The notes beneath the pieces were generated by a model, which was not told the origin of the DNA, did no database searches, and saw only the letters and a list, made by a program, of their open reading frames with translations. Source: Babylonia areolata (Eukaryota > Mollusca > Gastropoda > Neogastropoda > Buccinidae). From it: 64,000 bases of DNA. Below are positions 38,771 to 47,763 of the stretch, piece by piece. The stretch spans positions 28,520,162 to 28,584,161 of the forward strand of contig NC_134883.1 of the NCBI RefSeq assembly GCF_041734735.1, given 5' to 3'. The stretch's first letter is position 1. Each line of letters opens with the position of its first letter. The translations under genes and the position numbers were made by a program.

Positions 38771-41700
38771 GGGTGCACACACATAACAGACAACAACATC
38801 TTAACCCAAAATGCATTCATTGTGCAGGCACCGAAGATGAAGATGGTAGCAGCCAACAGACAGCGGCAGCCCTCTCTGCAGGACAGCAGTAGCTCTGACG
38901 AGTCCATGCCCACCCCCGATGAAAACACACAGGACAGAGAAAAGCGCAGGTAGGCCTGAAAGCACACGCTTACAGAAATCTGGCTTTCTTTTTTTCTCTT
39001 TTGTTTTTTCATTGCTGCCCCAACTTCCATGCTGTTACAGGGGCATCACCCCCATGCCACTCTTCCAAAGAGAAAGATTTGAGAATTGAAGTATACAGCT
39101 ACCCATGGCCTTGTTCTGTCACACTTGTAGCGCAAGCATTCCACAAGGAACTTTCATGGTTAGGTTGCTTTCATGCCACATGCCAGAGGACACCCTGCAG
39201 TACTGTTTGAGTCGGTTCATTGGTGTTCCAGTAGTGCCTGGTCTGATTCGGCACAACCAAGACGCCATCTGTTGAGCCCCCTTAAAAGTGACAGTCACTT
39301 CATTGCGGAGCCAAGCTGAGTGATCTCTCCTGGAGTTGAGACCACTACCACCACATCCCTCCAGCAACAGTCCGCATGAATCTGCCAATAGCAAAAACTT
39401 TGACAGCAGCTCGTCACAGTTCGGAAATAAGAGGGGAACTTAAAACTGAGATCACATGTGAGAGCAAGGCATAAACATCCACAGAATGTTGGACAATTTT
39501 TCTGGGTTTTAAAAAAAATTGCTATGACGGATCAGGATGATAAGGATACTGGCTTGGATCTCCATCTAAGTTTTGGATTGTGTGACAAGGCTGTACTCCA
39601 TGCTTTCTTTCAGAATAATTATGGAATTAACTAGGCCTGAAAGATACAGATACTTATTGTGTTGGTCAAGAGGGTTTTTTTTTTTTTTTAGCAATGTGTG
39701 TGTGTGTGTCTGTGTGTGCTTGCTTTTATGTGCAGTGTTGGGCCTTTGTACATTCGTTTGTCAGCTTAGAGTTGGGCCCATAGTTCACTCAGCTTTGGGT
39801 AACAGCCCATAAAACCCACCATAGTATGCCACAGTTGGGATTGAAAACAACATTTTCAGCAGCTAGTAAAATGATATGTACTTGATTTCCAAGGCGAATC
39901 ACACAAAAACTGCATGTGGCAGAGTATAGCAAAGCCAAAATGTGTTTTGTGTGTGGAATGTGTCAGATATGGAAAAAACAACAACAAAACACAAAAAAAA
40001 ACAGAAAGATTGCTCTGTTTTTTCCTTACTGTCAAAAAGAATGTTTTGAAACATCAAGAATATTCATGTTCTTCTTTCCATTCTGTCACAGCAAGAACAT
40101 GAACAGGGATTTGACACTGACTTGAAACAGTGTGGATATTTGTTTTTTTGGTTTTTTTTAAAATATCTTTCTACAGAAAACATATTAAACATGTATATAC
40201 AAACAGCAGAGCAACAACAAGCTAACAGCTTGTGACACAACAGATATTCCTGCTCCATTTTATGTTTGGTTTTTCTTTTGATTTTTTTTTTTTCCCCCAG
40301 GGAGAACAAAGAGATGAACAATTTCATCAGTCTGCTGGACAACACGCTGAAGATGAACAGTGAGGCAGATGACAGATCAGACGAAGAACTAAGGGAGGTG
40401 CCCCTCACCCCGGCCCGGCCCCACCCCAACAGTCACCACCAGGGGGTGCCTATCCACAGGAAACACAGCTTGGAGGCAGTCAGGACCCCTGTGGAACAGA
40501 AGCCAGCGCCAGAGGAACCAGCTCCCATCGTGCACAAGTCATCCTCCATGCCCAGTGAGTGGACGGCACATGGGTTTGAACACAGCTTTTACCACAGGGT
40601 GCAATGGCCGAGTGGTTAACGTGTTGGACTTTAAGTCTGAGGGTCCTGGGTTCAGTGTGGGTATTTGTGTATGGTAGGTTTGGATGGAGATCTTTCCCGA
40701 TGTCCCTGGTTATCATATGTGCAGATCTGATTGTGCCTGAATTCACTTCGTCTGTATACACAAGCAAAAGGTCAAGTACACTTGTTAAAAATCTGATGTT
40801 CCATGTCAGTGTCAGGTGGGTAATGGAATGATGGACATATCCAGCATACACACTGGTCAAATTTAAGTTAGGCTGCTTATAATGTAGGATTGAAAACATA
40901 CATTTGCATGCTTACACAATTTAATACAATTTGCTACAGTAAATATTTTTACTTCCCTTTTTTTTTTCCCCTTTTTTTCTTTCGCCGCCTTTCTTTTTCT
41001 TTCCACCAGAGGGCCAGATGTAAAACAGAAACAAACAATATTGTGTTTATTCCTTTACCCTCTAAAAATAAAACTTTTATTCATCATTTAAAATCTTGTT
41101 TCCTTTCCTTTCCCCTCTTTATCTCTTTTGTTGTGTAGTGTTCATGGCAGGAAGGTGGCAGACACTTATCTGCCAGTGCAGTGTCTGTAAAGGTTTGAGT
41201 TAAAATCCCGGTCAAAAAGAAGACGATGAACAAGACTCCCAGTCTCGCCCTTCGTCCCAAACTGGACTGGAAAATCAAACTTGAGTGTCTCGTCATTCGG
41301 ATGAGATGATAAACCCAGGTCCTGTTTGCAGCACACACTTGGCGCACTGAAAAAGAACCCATGGAAAGAGAAGTGTTGCCCTCTGATGAAACTCTTCAGG
41401 AGAAATCCACTCTGATAGGTACACAAATGTGTATGCATGCACTTAAGGCCTGACCAGTGCATTGGGATTATGCAGCTGTCAGGCATCTGCCCAGCAGATG
41501 TGGTGTAGCAAATATGGATTTGTCCAAACACAGTTACACCTCCTTGAGAAACTGAAACTGTGTTCAGCACAGGACAATGACTTTGAGTGTTTGGATCGCT
41601 TGTATCAAAACTGAAACAGCGTTCAACACAGGACAGTGAGTGTGATTGTTTGAATGGCTCGTCTCAAAACTGAAACTGTGTTCAGTGCAGGACAGTGAGT

Positions 41701-42330
41701 TTGATTGTTTGAATGGCTTGTCTCAAAACTGAAACTGTGTTCAGCGCAGGACAGTGAGTTTGAATGGCTTGTCTCAAACTGAAACTGTTCAGCATAGGAC
41801 AATGAGATTGGATATTGGAATGGCTTGTCTCAAACTGAAACTGTTCAGCACAGGACAGTGAATGTGATTGTTTGAATGGCTTGTCTCAAACTGAAACTGT
41901 TCAGCACAGGACAGTGAGTGTGATTGTTTGAATGGCTTGTCTCAAACTGAAACTGTTCAGCACAGGACAATGAGATTGGATATTGGAATGGCTTGTCTCA
42001 AACTGAAACTGTTCAGCACAGGACAGTGAATGTGATTGTTTGAATGGCTTGTCTCAAACTGAAACTGTTCAACACAGGACAGTGAGTGTGATTGTTTGAA
42101 TGGCTCGTCTCAAAACTGAAACTGTTCAGCACAGGACAATGAGATTGGATGTTGGAATGGCTGGTCTCAAAACTGAAACTGTATTCAGCACAGGACAAAG
42201 AGTTTGAATGTGTGAATGGCTTGTCTCAGGTGTGGACACTCTGGCCTGTACCACCAGGCTGATGGAGAGAATCCGGCTCCTGCAGAAGTGAGTACAGTTT
42301 CTTCGTGCATGTTTGGAGCTGTTTAAGATG

Positions 42331-42361
<31 letters not shown>

Positions 42362-44302
42362 GTGTGTGCGCGCACGCGTGTGTGTGTGTGTGTTATAGGT
42401 GTGTTTGTGTGTGTGTGTGTGTGCATGTATGTGAGTGTTTGTGTGCATGTGAGTGTGTGTGTGAGTGAGTGTGCATGTGAATGTGTGTGTGTGCATGTGA
42501 GTGTGTGTGTGTGTGTGTGTGTGCAGAGTCTGGATACAGTCAGTATAAACACATATGTGTGTGTCTGGGAATATGCATGATCTCCATGAACATATTTGTC
42601 TGTACAGTTGCCATAAATGTGTGTGAGTGTGTGTGTGTATGTGTGCAAGTGTGTATGTGTGTGTTTGTGTGTGTGTGTGCACGCGTGTGTGTGTGCGTGT
42701 GTGCATGTGCGTTTGTGCATGTGTGTGTGTGTGCATACATGTGTGTGTGTCTGTGTGTGTGCAGGGACTGTGTAAAGGGCGTGGGGTACTCCGTCATGAA
42801 GAAGGCCTATGACATCCTGGACAAGATAGAGGAGGATGAAGTTGAGGTATGGAGGAAACCATTCTTCACAGCTGTCTTTAGATATCAGAACAGAAAACAC
42901 AACAATTCACTCCTTACTTATTTAAGCTGCTTAAGCTGCACCAGCTCATCTGTTGTCCTCACAAAAAGTTGTTTTTTGATGTTGTTTTTTTCTCTCTTTA
43001 TACAGAAATGAGGCTGTTGTGTGTATGTATCATATTGTATGACATGTTACAACAGAAATTTCCCACGCAGTATTCACCTTGGAAATTTTCATGTTTTTGT
43101 TTTCTTTTTCCTTTTTTGTTATTTGCATAATCGTATCTTCAAAAAAGGAATGAAAATACTGTTAGATTTGGCAAAGATTTATTTTAAAAAACAAGATGTA
43201 CTTATATCGTGAGTGATTCCATGTCTTGATTCTTTTTTTTCTGATGATTTTTTTTTTCCTGGTCAGTGTCTGTTGAAACAGTAAGTTGAACCATCTGTAT
43301 TGGCTATGACTACTGAAAAGATAAAATATGAATAGTGTGTGAGAGAGTGCATGCGTGTGTGTGTGTGGAGAAGTTTTTTTGTTTGTGTGGTTTTTTGAGG
43401 GGCGCAATAGCCGAGTGGTTAGAGTGTTGGACTTTCAATCTGAGGGTCCCGAGTTTGAATCTCGTTAACACCTGGTGGGTAAAAGGTGGAGATTTTTCCG
43501 ATCTCCCAAGTGAACATAAATTATGTGCAGATCTGCTTGTGCCTGAACCCCCTTTTTGTGCATATGCAAGCAGAAGATCAGATATGCACGTTAAAGATCC
43601 TGTAGTCCATGTCAGTGTTCGGTGGGTTACGGAAACAAAAATATACCCAGCATGCACACCCCCAAAAACGGAGTATGGCTGCCTACATGTTGGGGTAAAA
43701 AGTCATACACGTAAAATCCCACTCGTGTACATATGATTGAAGGTGGGAGTTGCAGCCCATGAGCGAAGAAGAAGAAGAAGTTTGTGTGATTTTCCTCATA
43801 GGTTGACCACTTTCCTTTGGAAACAGATTTAAAAAAATAGAATACTCATCAGTGATATCAGTGTAATAAACTTTTTAAAATATATATAATGCTTACCGCA
43901 GAAATGATGTCATACTAATAGTTACTACTTTTTTTTTTCTTTTTTTTTAAAGATACATAAAGAGAAGAGGAGCAAGAAGGAAATCAAACATAACTTGAAT
44001 TTGTTTTGTTTGTTTTTGTATTGTTTATTAGGTGGCAGTGAAATGACTGAACATAGTGACATTTACATCCTTTTCTCTTGTGATGACATCTTCCGTTCTT
44101 TGTGGTGACAGCGCAGACTGAGCCTGAAAGATTATGGTAACCTTTTTATTGCTCTTGTGCCATGACAGCCCTAACATTTATCCCTCTTGTGCCATCACAG
44201 CCCAAACTGATGGACCTGCTGGGCCAGGAGAAGTTCGATGAGTACGCGGGCAAGATCTGGCAGCTCAAGTTCTGCGAGGAATCCCTCTTTGCTGCCTCCT
44301 GA
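17452..44302 (+). CDS. NEK4: NEK4, NIMA-related serine/threonine kinase, 17 coding exons, complete
   Basis: Exons: 17452-17538, 21383-21649, 22645-22745, 24493-24589, 25588-25695, 26586-26743, 27488-27922, 29007-29220, 30392-30559, 35932-36096, 37194-37248, 38370-38464, 38828-38949, 40301-40554, 42230-42287, 42765-42846, 44201-44302. All phases fit, giving 855 aa (human NEK4 about 841). Residues 7 to about 260 are the kinase domain. The tail is Ser/Pro/Ala-rich with basic runs (seven Lys in exon 9). It then shows RPLSAR as in vertebrate NEK4, a helical block [19 protein letters not shown] equivalent to INALVQLMTQTLKLDSKES, and a C-terminal block ([20 protein letters not shown] and [11 protein letters not shown]) matching the human end RQLKFFEENMNF. 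In mammals NEK4 is tied to cilia, microtubules and DNA-damage responses. The ATG at 17452 is the only ATG fitting the family N-terminus. Exon 6 has a weak GTCCGT donor. Introns carry SINEs and junction-derived tandem arrays. Confidence 0.95.
19500..20387 (-). mobile_element. Element D: long tRNA-headed, A-tailed retroposon, copy 1
   Basis: On the minus strand it starts near 20387 with a tRNA-like head: A box TGGTGAAGTGGTTAGTG and B box GGGTTCGAATCCC. It runs about 890 bp and ends in an A-rich tail (19501-19535). Both ends carry the identical 13-bp GTCCATCAGGATA (19487-19499 and 20388-20400), so it is one retroposed unit. No convincing reading frame is seen. Its length is well above a usual SINE. 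It lies in NEK4 intron 1; a second, older copy lies at about 38985-39870. Confidence 0.85.
21279..21340. repeat. CA microsatellite before NEK4 exon 2
   Basis: About 31 CA units ending 42 bp before the exon 2 start. Confidence 0.95.
21722..21975 (+). mobile_element. SINE B with tRNA-like head, 3' truncated
   Basis: GTGGCCTAGTGGTAGAAATG (A box), a degraded B box, TCTGCCTAGGAAG, then the central block to AAAATCCACTGTACTGG. The GGAGAGCAGCC 3' block is missing; a TG run follows at 21991-22029. Confidence 0.85.
22030..22644 (+). other. Rest of NEK4 intron 2
   Basis: AT-rich intronic DNA up to a good acceptor TTTTTTTCAG at 22635-22644. No other element recognised. Confidence 0.4.
22950..24055 (+). 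mobile_element. Non-LTR retrotransposon, 3' end fragment
   Basis: 22966-23320 encodes the end of a LINE reverse-transcriptase [36 protein letters not shown], then [12 protein letters not shown] and a stop. The 3' UTR runs through TG-rich DNA and a G run (23877-23893) to a GATTT pentanucleotide tail (about 24030-24053). The upstream polymerase core and endonuclease are absent, so this is a 5'-truncated copy in NEK4 intron 3, same orientation as the gene. Clade not assigned (CR1/L2-like is a guess). Confidence 0.82.
24056..24492 (+). other. Rest of NEK4 intron 3
   Basis: AT-rich DNA without recognised elements, ending in TATGTATTGCAG before exon 4. The pyrimidine tract is weak. Confidence 0.4.
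24610..25295 (+). repeat. Minisatellite seeded on the NEK4 exon 4 donor
   Basis: About six tidy units of roughly 56 bp (24634-24960; GTTCTTAGCTTACAGGTACA...) followed by looser units to 25295. Several units contain the exon 4 end plus donor: TACAACCACAAGGTCAGTT at 25135-25153 is identical to the real junction at 24578-24596. Shorter matches (ACCACAAGGTCA or ATCACAAGGTCAGTT) lie near 24623, 24983 and 25236. Confidence 0.85.
26110..26480 (+). repeat. Short tandem array with ATGT runs, NEK4 intron 5
   Basis: Three units of about 140-160 bp, each with AAGGGGTTAAGTTACTGTA, an ATGT microsatellite, then AACTTTCATTTCATGGAAAT and TTCTTTTGATGAC. It ends about 105 bp before exon 6 and shows no match to the splice junction. 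Confidence 0.8.
26782..27163 (+). mobile_element. SINE A in NEK4 intron 6
   Basis: GGGCGCTATAGCCGAGTGG head, degraded B box (AGTTCAAATCTC), body matching the other A copies, and a GAAGAAGAAG end. It begins 38 bp after the weak exon 6 donor and directly after the in-frame stop that would end an unspliced exon 6. Confidence 0.92.
27216..27244. repeat. Poly(G) tract in NEK4 intron 6
   Basis: G run interrupted by one C, about 28 bp. Could form a G-quadruplex in the NEK4 transcript or be a sequencing-prone homopolymer. Confidence 0.8.
27594..27848 (+). repeat. NEK4: In-frame tandem repeat inside NEK4 exon 7
   Basis: Two adjacent 87-bp units (27675-27761 and 27762-27848) each encode a 29-aa block beginning CSNNAAS and containing [17 protein letters not shown] degraded third unit lies just before (about 27594-27674, SSNNAAP). 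The repeat keeps the reading frame and lies in the unstructured linker after the kinase domain, so copy number could vary without breaking the protein. Confidence 0.85.
28143..28524 (+). mobile_element. SINE B, full length, in NEK4 intron 7
   Basis: Head TTGTGATAACGCACTCGCC with B box GGTTCGAATCCC, central block CAGATGAGACTCCAAGG, GTAAAAGAACCCATGGCAAC, GAGA repeats, and 3' block GGGGAGAGCAGTCCGAATTTC ending TCTGTTGTGACA. Continues into an exceptionally long pentanucleotide tail. Confidence 0.92.
28525..28985. repeat. Expanded SINE B tail, AATAC/AGTAC-type satellite
   Basis: About 460 bp of degenerate five-base units (AATGC, AACAC, AATAC, then AGTAC mixed with AATAC). Elsewhere the SINE B tail is about 60 bp. 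Later larger-scale duplications are visible (blocks with GCAACACAGTATAGTACAAT recur). It ends 22 bp before exon 8. Confidence 0.93.
29374..29510 (+). mobile_element. SINE A, 3' fragment
   Basis: Matches only the 3' third: CCCCCAAAACGGAGTGTGAC, GTCATACAGGTAAGAGCCCA, GAACATGGGAGTCGCAGCCC, then GAAGAAGAGGAAG. Confidence 0.8.
29511..30391 (+). other. Rest of NEK4 intron 8
   Basis: AT-rich DNA with poly(T) at 29683-29710 and A/C-rich stretches near 29955-29985. No other element recognised. The acceptor CACACAG lacks a strong pyrimidine tract. Confidence 0.35.
30688..30815. repeat. Interspersed repeat E, copy 1
   Basis: GGTCCCATAGCCTTTTATGC, AGGGAAGTGAAATC and ATTGTGTCTAGGGCTCGGCA recur in order at 37.6 and 56.4 kb. 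About 110-130 bp, no coding sequence, ends unknown. Confidence 0.7.
31128..31252. repeat. Tandem duplication of about 62 bp
   Basis: Two near-identical copies of a segment with AATCCAGTTTTGTTGCTTA and GATCGTGTTACTATACA, back to back in NEK4 intron 9. Confidence 0.9.
31725..35905 (+). repeat. 55-bp minisatellite, about 75 copies, NEK4 intron 9
   Basis: A 4.1-kb array with unit read as ATGGTTCTGTGTTTATTCTG, TAACATGTTCTGTCATAACG, ATAGTGTTCACCATT. Variants alternate at fixed places (ATGG/GGGG/AGGG after CCATT; AACGATAG, AACAGTAG, ATGATAG). Degenerate relatives start near 30900. The last partial unit runs into the exon 10 acceptor (CTGTCATGACCACAG versus CTGTCATGACGATAG). The frames open in it are by-products of the repeat, since 55 is not a multiple of three. 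Confidence 0.96.
36485..36889. mobile_element. Possible non-autonomous DNA element with GATCAGGTT ends
   Basis: About 405 bp with inverted ends (GATCAGGTT left, AACCTGATC right). Inside, CAATAGGTCA-type motifs occur five times, and two end blocks (AGGTCATATGACC, AAGTCATGTGACC) resemble each other. No coding sequence and no clear target duplication. One copy in the window. Confidence 0.4.
37338..37383. repeat. TG microsatellite, NEK4 intron 11
   Basis: TG run of about 45 bp with one TTTG break. Another, 38330-38366, forms part of the exon 12 acceptor tract (TGTGTGCAG). Confidence 0.9.
37605..37745. repeat. Interspersed repeat E, copy 2
   Basis: GGATGATAAAGATTTAAGGTC, GGCAGTGAATTTACATTCAC and CTGTCTAGGGTGTGGCATAG follow copy 1 in order. 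Confidence 0.7.
37801..38208 (+). mobile_element. SINE C, full length, with target-site duplication
   Basis: tRNA-like head (GGTGGCAGAATGGTTAAGAC, B box GGGTTCGAATCCC), a central block shared with SINE B (GGATGAGACGACAAACCGAG, AAGAACCCATGGCAACGAGA), and a C-specific 3' end (GCCTGACTAAGCGCGTTGGG ... GAAACTGAAACTGAAAAC). TGATCATGTG flanks both sides (37791-37800, 38209-38218). Confidence 0.92.
38717..38766. repeat. CA microsatellite, NEK4 intron 12
   Basis: About 25 CA units, 62 bp before exon 13. Confidence 0.95.
38985..39870 (-). mobile_element. Element D, copy 2 (older, diverged)
   Basis: Follows copy 1 over most of its length on the minus strand, with shared blocks such as TGTGTGACAAGGCTGTACTC, GGCCTGAAAGATACAGATAC, GAATCTGCCAATAGC and GGAGTTGAGACCACTACCAC (plus-strand reading), and an A-rich 3' end at 38985-39015. 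The tRNA-like head near 39830-39870 is badly decayed. No target duplication found. In NEK4 intron 13. Confidence 0.8.
40602..40870 (+). mobile_element. SINE A, diverged copy in NEK4 intron 14
   Basis: GGTGCAATGGCCGAGTGGTTA head, TTGGACTTTAAGTCTGAGGG, then a decayed body to about 40870 without the GAAGAAG end. It begins 47 bp after the exon 14 donor. Confidence 0.82.
40871..41145 (+). other. Unassigned part of NEK4 intron 14
   Basis: AT-rich and T-rich DNA between two SINEs; nothing recognised. Confidence 0.3.
41146..41570 (+). mobile_element. SINE C, full length
   Basis: GGCAGGAAGGTGGCAGAC head (decayed), a small internal insertion near 41213-41245, the shared central block GGATGAGATGATAAACCCAG, then GGCCTGACCAGTGCATTGGG and a CTCCTTGAGAAACTGAAACT end. 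Its 3' end merges into the neighbouring 56-bp array. Confidence 0.88.
41571..42229 (+). repeat. 56-bp minisatellite ending on the NEK4 exon 15 acceptor
   Basis: About 12 units (TGAATGGCTTGTCTCAAACT, GAAACTGTTCAGCACAGGAC, AGTGAGTGTGATTGTT). The final unit reads TGAATGGCTTGTCTCAG at 42213-42229 and is the working acceptor; all other units have AAAC or AAAAC where the acceptor has AG. Confidence 0.93.
42325..42764. repeat. TG-rich complex satellite filling NEK4 intron 15
   Basis: Almost the whole 477-bp intron is TG/TGCA repeat, ending in TGTGTGTGCAG before exon 16. Frames open across it encode only CV or TH repeats. Confidence 0.9.
43400..43779 (+). mobile_element. SINE A, full length, with target-site duplication
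   Basis: GGGCGCAATAGCCGAGTGG head, GTTTGAATCTC B box, and a GAAGAAGAAGAAG end. The flanks GTTTGTGTGGTTTT (43381-43394) and GTTTGTGTGATTTT (43780-43793) differ by one base: a target duplication about 14 bp long. Confidence 0.94.
44070..44200 (+). repeat. Duplicated acceptor region of NEK4 exon 17
   Basis: CTCTTGTGCCATGACAGCCC near 44153 precedes the real CTCTTGTGCCATCACAGCCC by about 34 bp. Looser relatives (CTCTTGTGATGACATC, TTTGTGGTGACAGCGCAG) lie near 44076 and 44098. The copies include CAG followed by exon-like CCC.AAC. Confidence 0.75.
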
Positions 44303-45647
44303 CGTCCCACTGATGTCTATCGCAGGTCGCCCCTCTCCAACCTCCCTGGTTCCTTCACCTCCTACCCTGAACCACGTGACACCGTTTGGGAGCCTCTGTA
44401 TCATGTGTTCTGAGGGCATGGTTGTGGTCACTGTTAAATCAGCAGATGATTTTTCATGGCAACACGATAGGGGAAAGAAATATATGAATGTTGAAATAAT
44501 GAACTGCAAACGAGTACAAAATGAACTGCCACTGTTTAAAACAAAAGAGAAAAAGGCACACACACACACACACAGCCTTGAGCTGAGCCAGTGGTAGTTG
44601 TGAGCCTTTTTGTAGTGTTTTAGGGGGTGAGAGATAATTTTACTGTATTTCCGTGGTAATTATCATCACTGGAGAGAGGTGAGGTGGGCATTGTGTGTGA
44701 TGGGTAATCAAGAGGATTACATATATTGTCTGGAAAAGGGCAGCACATCCAGATAGCTGCAGAAGGGCATCAGGGGTGCTGTGGTTTCGTGTGAGTGTTT
44801 TTGTCAAAGAAGGGACTGGAGAGTTGTTGGGGAGGATGGTGGAGAGGGTGAGGAGGGGGAGGGGAAGATGAGGGAAATGGAGAGAAAGCCATACTACAGC
44901 AGTGTTGCTAGAGGTTGTCTCCCTTGTCATGCCGACATCTCTTGGAGTGTGCAAAGGCAGCATGTCACTGTCACATCTGACAACGGAAAGGACTGTGTAC
45001 TTTCTGGCAGATAGGGGGGTGGAGATACTTGTGTGTGTGTGTGTGTGTGTGTGTAAGGGGATGGGGGTGTTTGTCTGCCTGACTTACCTTCCCTCTTTGT
45101 GACTGACTGACTTCCCCTTGTACACCACCCTCTCTCCATCCTGCACACCACCTCAACCCCACTTCTCTCTCTCACCTTCAACACCCACCCTACTTTGGTT
45201 GATTGTTGTTTGCATTCTCTCTCTCTGTGTCTCTCTCTGTGTCTGTCTGTGTGTCTTTCTCTCTGTGTCGCGGCCTCTCTGTCACATTCCTGATCTGTTT
45301 TCCAGCATAGAGTGTGTTGGAGCAAAGTTTTGTTTTCAGAACATTCATTTCACATTATTCCTGTGCTCTCTCTCTCTCCCTCTCTCTTTCTCTTTCTTGC
45401 ATCCACTCTTTTTGGCTTGAGTGGTGGCCATTTATCAGCCACATCCATATGCATCCTGTCTCAGTTGGTCAGGGGGTTTTTTTTGTGTTCGTTTTTTTTC
45501 TTATTTTTTCATGCCATGTTAGTGTTGTTATGTTTTCAGCTGTTTGTAAAAGATTTGTGTAAGGATGGTGGGAGGAAGGAGGGGGTTTTGAGGGGAGGGG
45601 GTTACATAGAAGTAGTGGGCCATATATATGTGTGTGTGTGTGTGTGC

Positions 45648-45684
<37 letters not shown>

Positions 45685-46082
45685 GGGGGAAGGGGATGAT
45701 GTTTACTGCAAAGGTTTGTCACTGCATTGAACATTTGTGCACTTAGGGTGTAGTTCTCCACCTATTTTCTGTTGTTGTTTTTTTTCCTTTTTTTATATAT
45801 ATTTTTTTTTTTTTAATGGAAAATGATAAACCATGATTTGTAGTCTAAGGAACCTTGTGATATTAAAGAAAAGAGTGGATATGAAGGCCTCAGGGAATAG
45901 AGCTGTCTCATTCCTTTGGAGAGGAAAACAAATGGGGAAATTACACATGATATAATTTCACATAATATCAGATTATCAAAAGACAGATGCAACTCATTGG
46001 GTTTTGTAGGCCTTTTTTCCCCCCTGACTGGATGTTAAGATGCACATTCATATACACATTCTGATATATATTTAAGACCCAT

Positions 46083-46129
<47 letters not shown>

Positions 46130-46820
46130 AAGATGCTCTTAGATACATAATGATTCAGATATAGACACATCCTTAAAATATATTCAGATTAACAAATTAA
46201 CACACATATTCCGATTGATATTTACACATCAGTTTATGCATACTTAACAGTCTGAAAAAAAGCTATAACCCAGGTAGTTTTCTGAATCTAAGGTTTAACA
46301 CATATGCGATGTCAATCAAAAAGGCATATAAGCTGTATGTTGCAAGTATAGCCAAATGTTTGATATAATTACCATTTTTTAATGAAGTATGCAAACTTAT
46401 TATGCTCATCATGCTCAAGCCCATGCTGAATAAGGCAGTTAGCATACCAGTATTTTTCACAATGTATTACTTGATCAAACCATCCAAAAAGGGGGTGGGT
46501 GGGTTAGGGGGTGGGTGGGTATTGTGTGTTTATATAATTCAGTTTTTCCGGTGCGAAAATGCAGGGTCACATATCGAATGTATATCCCCTGTGCAAAATG
46601 GCTTGTGCATTCCGTCTGTGAACAAAGATGTTCACTCTTAATCATTCCATGTTTTGTTGCAGTGAAAAAGATGTTTTAGTGTGTCATTGGGATCTTTTTT
46701 TTGTGATAGAGAAAATATGTGAGAGTTCAGAGGGAATGCTTTTGTGTTGTGCGTGGATACATATGTTGCCCTTGTGTATTACTAAGTGATTTGTTAATAA
46801 ATTTGATATTTTTTTGATAA
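44303..46820 (+). other. NEK4: Probable NEK4 3' UTR
   Basis: No coding exon follows the stop at 44300-44302. The stretch holds TG/CA and TC-rich microsatellites (about 44560-44573, 45030-45055, 45630-45682, 46084-46125) and no interspersed repeat. AATAAA at 46796-46801 is a plausible poly(A) signal, though earlier use cannot be excluded. Confidence 0.4.
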
Positions 46821-47749
46821 ATTCATTGGATCAACTGTACATTCCAGTGTATACACCAGTACAGCAAATTATATGTATTTATTTGTGAGTTTGTTTTTGT
46901 GTTGTTGTTTTTTTTTGTTTTTTTTTTTGTTTTTGGTGTTTTTTTTGTTTTGTTTTTTTTGCTTTTTGTTCCATTCCAAAACATTTGAAGGAAAATTTCA
47001 AAGATGAAAATGTTGGACTTTAAAAAGAAAAGAAAAGTGTGTGGTGCTCTGTAATTAATTCAAGCACTCCAGAAATCTCCCTTCATTAATAATAACAGGT
47101 AGATTTTTGTGCAAACCATACAACCCTCAACTGTCCTCAGAACCCATTAAATGTCTCATAACTATTTGTTTGATCTGTATGAATAATATGTTGTCATGTG
47201 CAAATATGTACTGGGAACTGTTTACATTACTTTTTTTTTTTTTAATGAATGAACATTGTGAACATATATTTTATCATTTGTGAACAACTGGTAGAAATAG
47301 TAATGAGTTGTGCCTTTTGATAATTGTGTAATTCTCAAAACTGCTTTTTGTGAAGACTTAAGACAAAACTAATGGTGGTAGGTGTTTCTTTGGTGTAACC
47401 AAGTTATTTCATGGGGGGAAAGTATGCAGAAAGAAGCTTTGAGGAAACATTCCATGTGATTGTTTTGTAACCACGTGGACGCTTGAAAAAAAAAAAATTG
47501 TGATATAAAAAATAATTGCACAAAAAGTAATTGAGCAGTCCACCAGACTGGTGGCTTAAAATAATGATTTGAAGAGTTGCTTTTAAGATTGGACCAACAT
47601 TGGAAAACAATTTTTTTTTTTTTTTATTAAGCAGTCCAGTAAACCAGTTTTTTACATAAAAATTTCAACACAGAGTTGATTTGCTTAGAAATTTCTACTC
47701 AGAGTTGATTTCAAAATCAGAGTTACCACTTCTTTTTTTTTTTCAAATT
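46821..47749. other. Intergenic, T-rich, no gene recognised
   Basis: Several poly(T) tracts (about 46908-46968, 47231-47243, 47611-47627). No open frame with family resemblance. Confidence 0.35.
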
Positions 47750-47763
47750 GAAAGTTGCACAAC

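Larger units (their letters stand above)
42847..44200 (+). other. NEK4: NEK4 intron 16
   Basis: Contains a SINE A (43400-43779) and, at its end, duplicated copies of the exon 17 acceptor region. The rest is T-rich with no recognised element. Confidence 0.5.
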
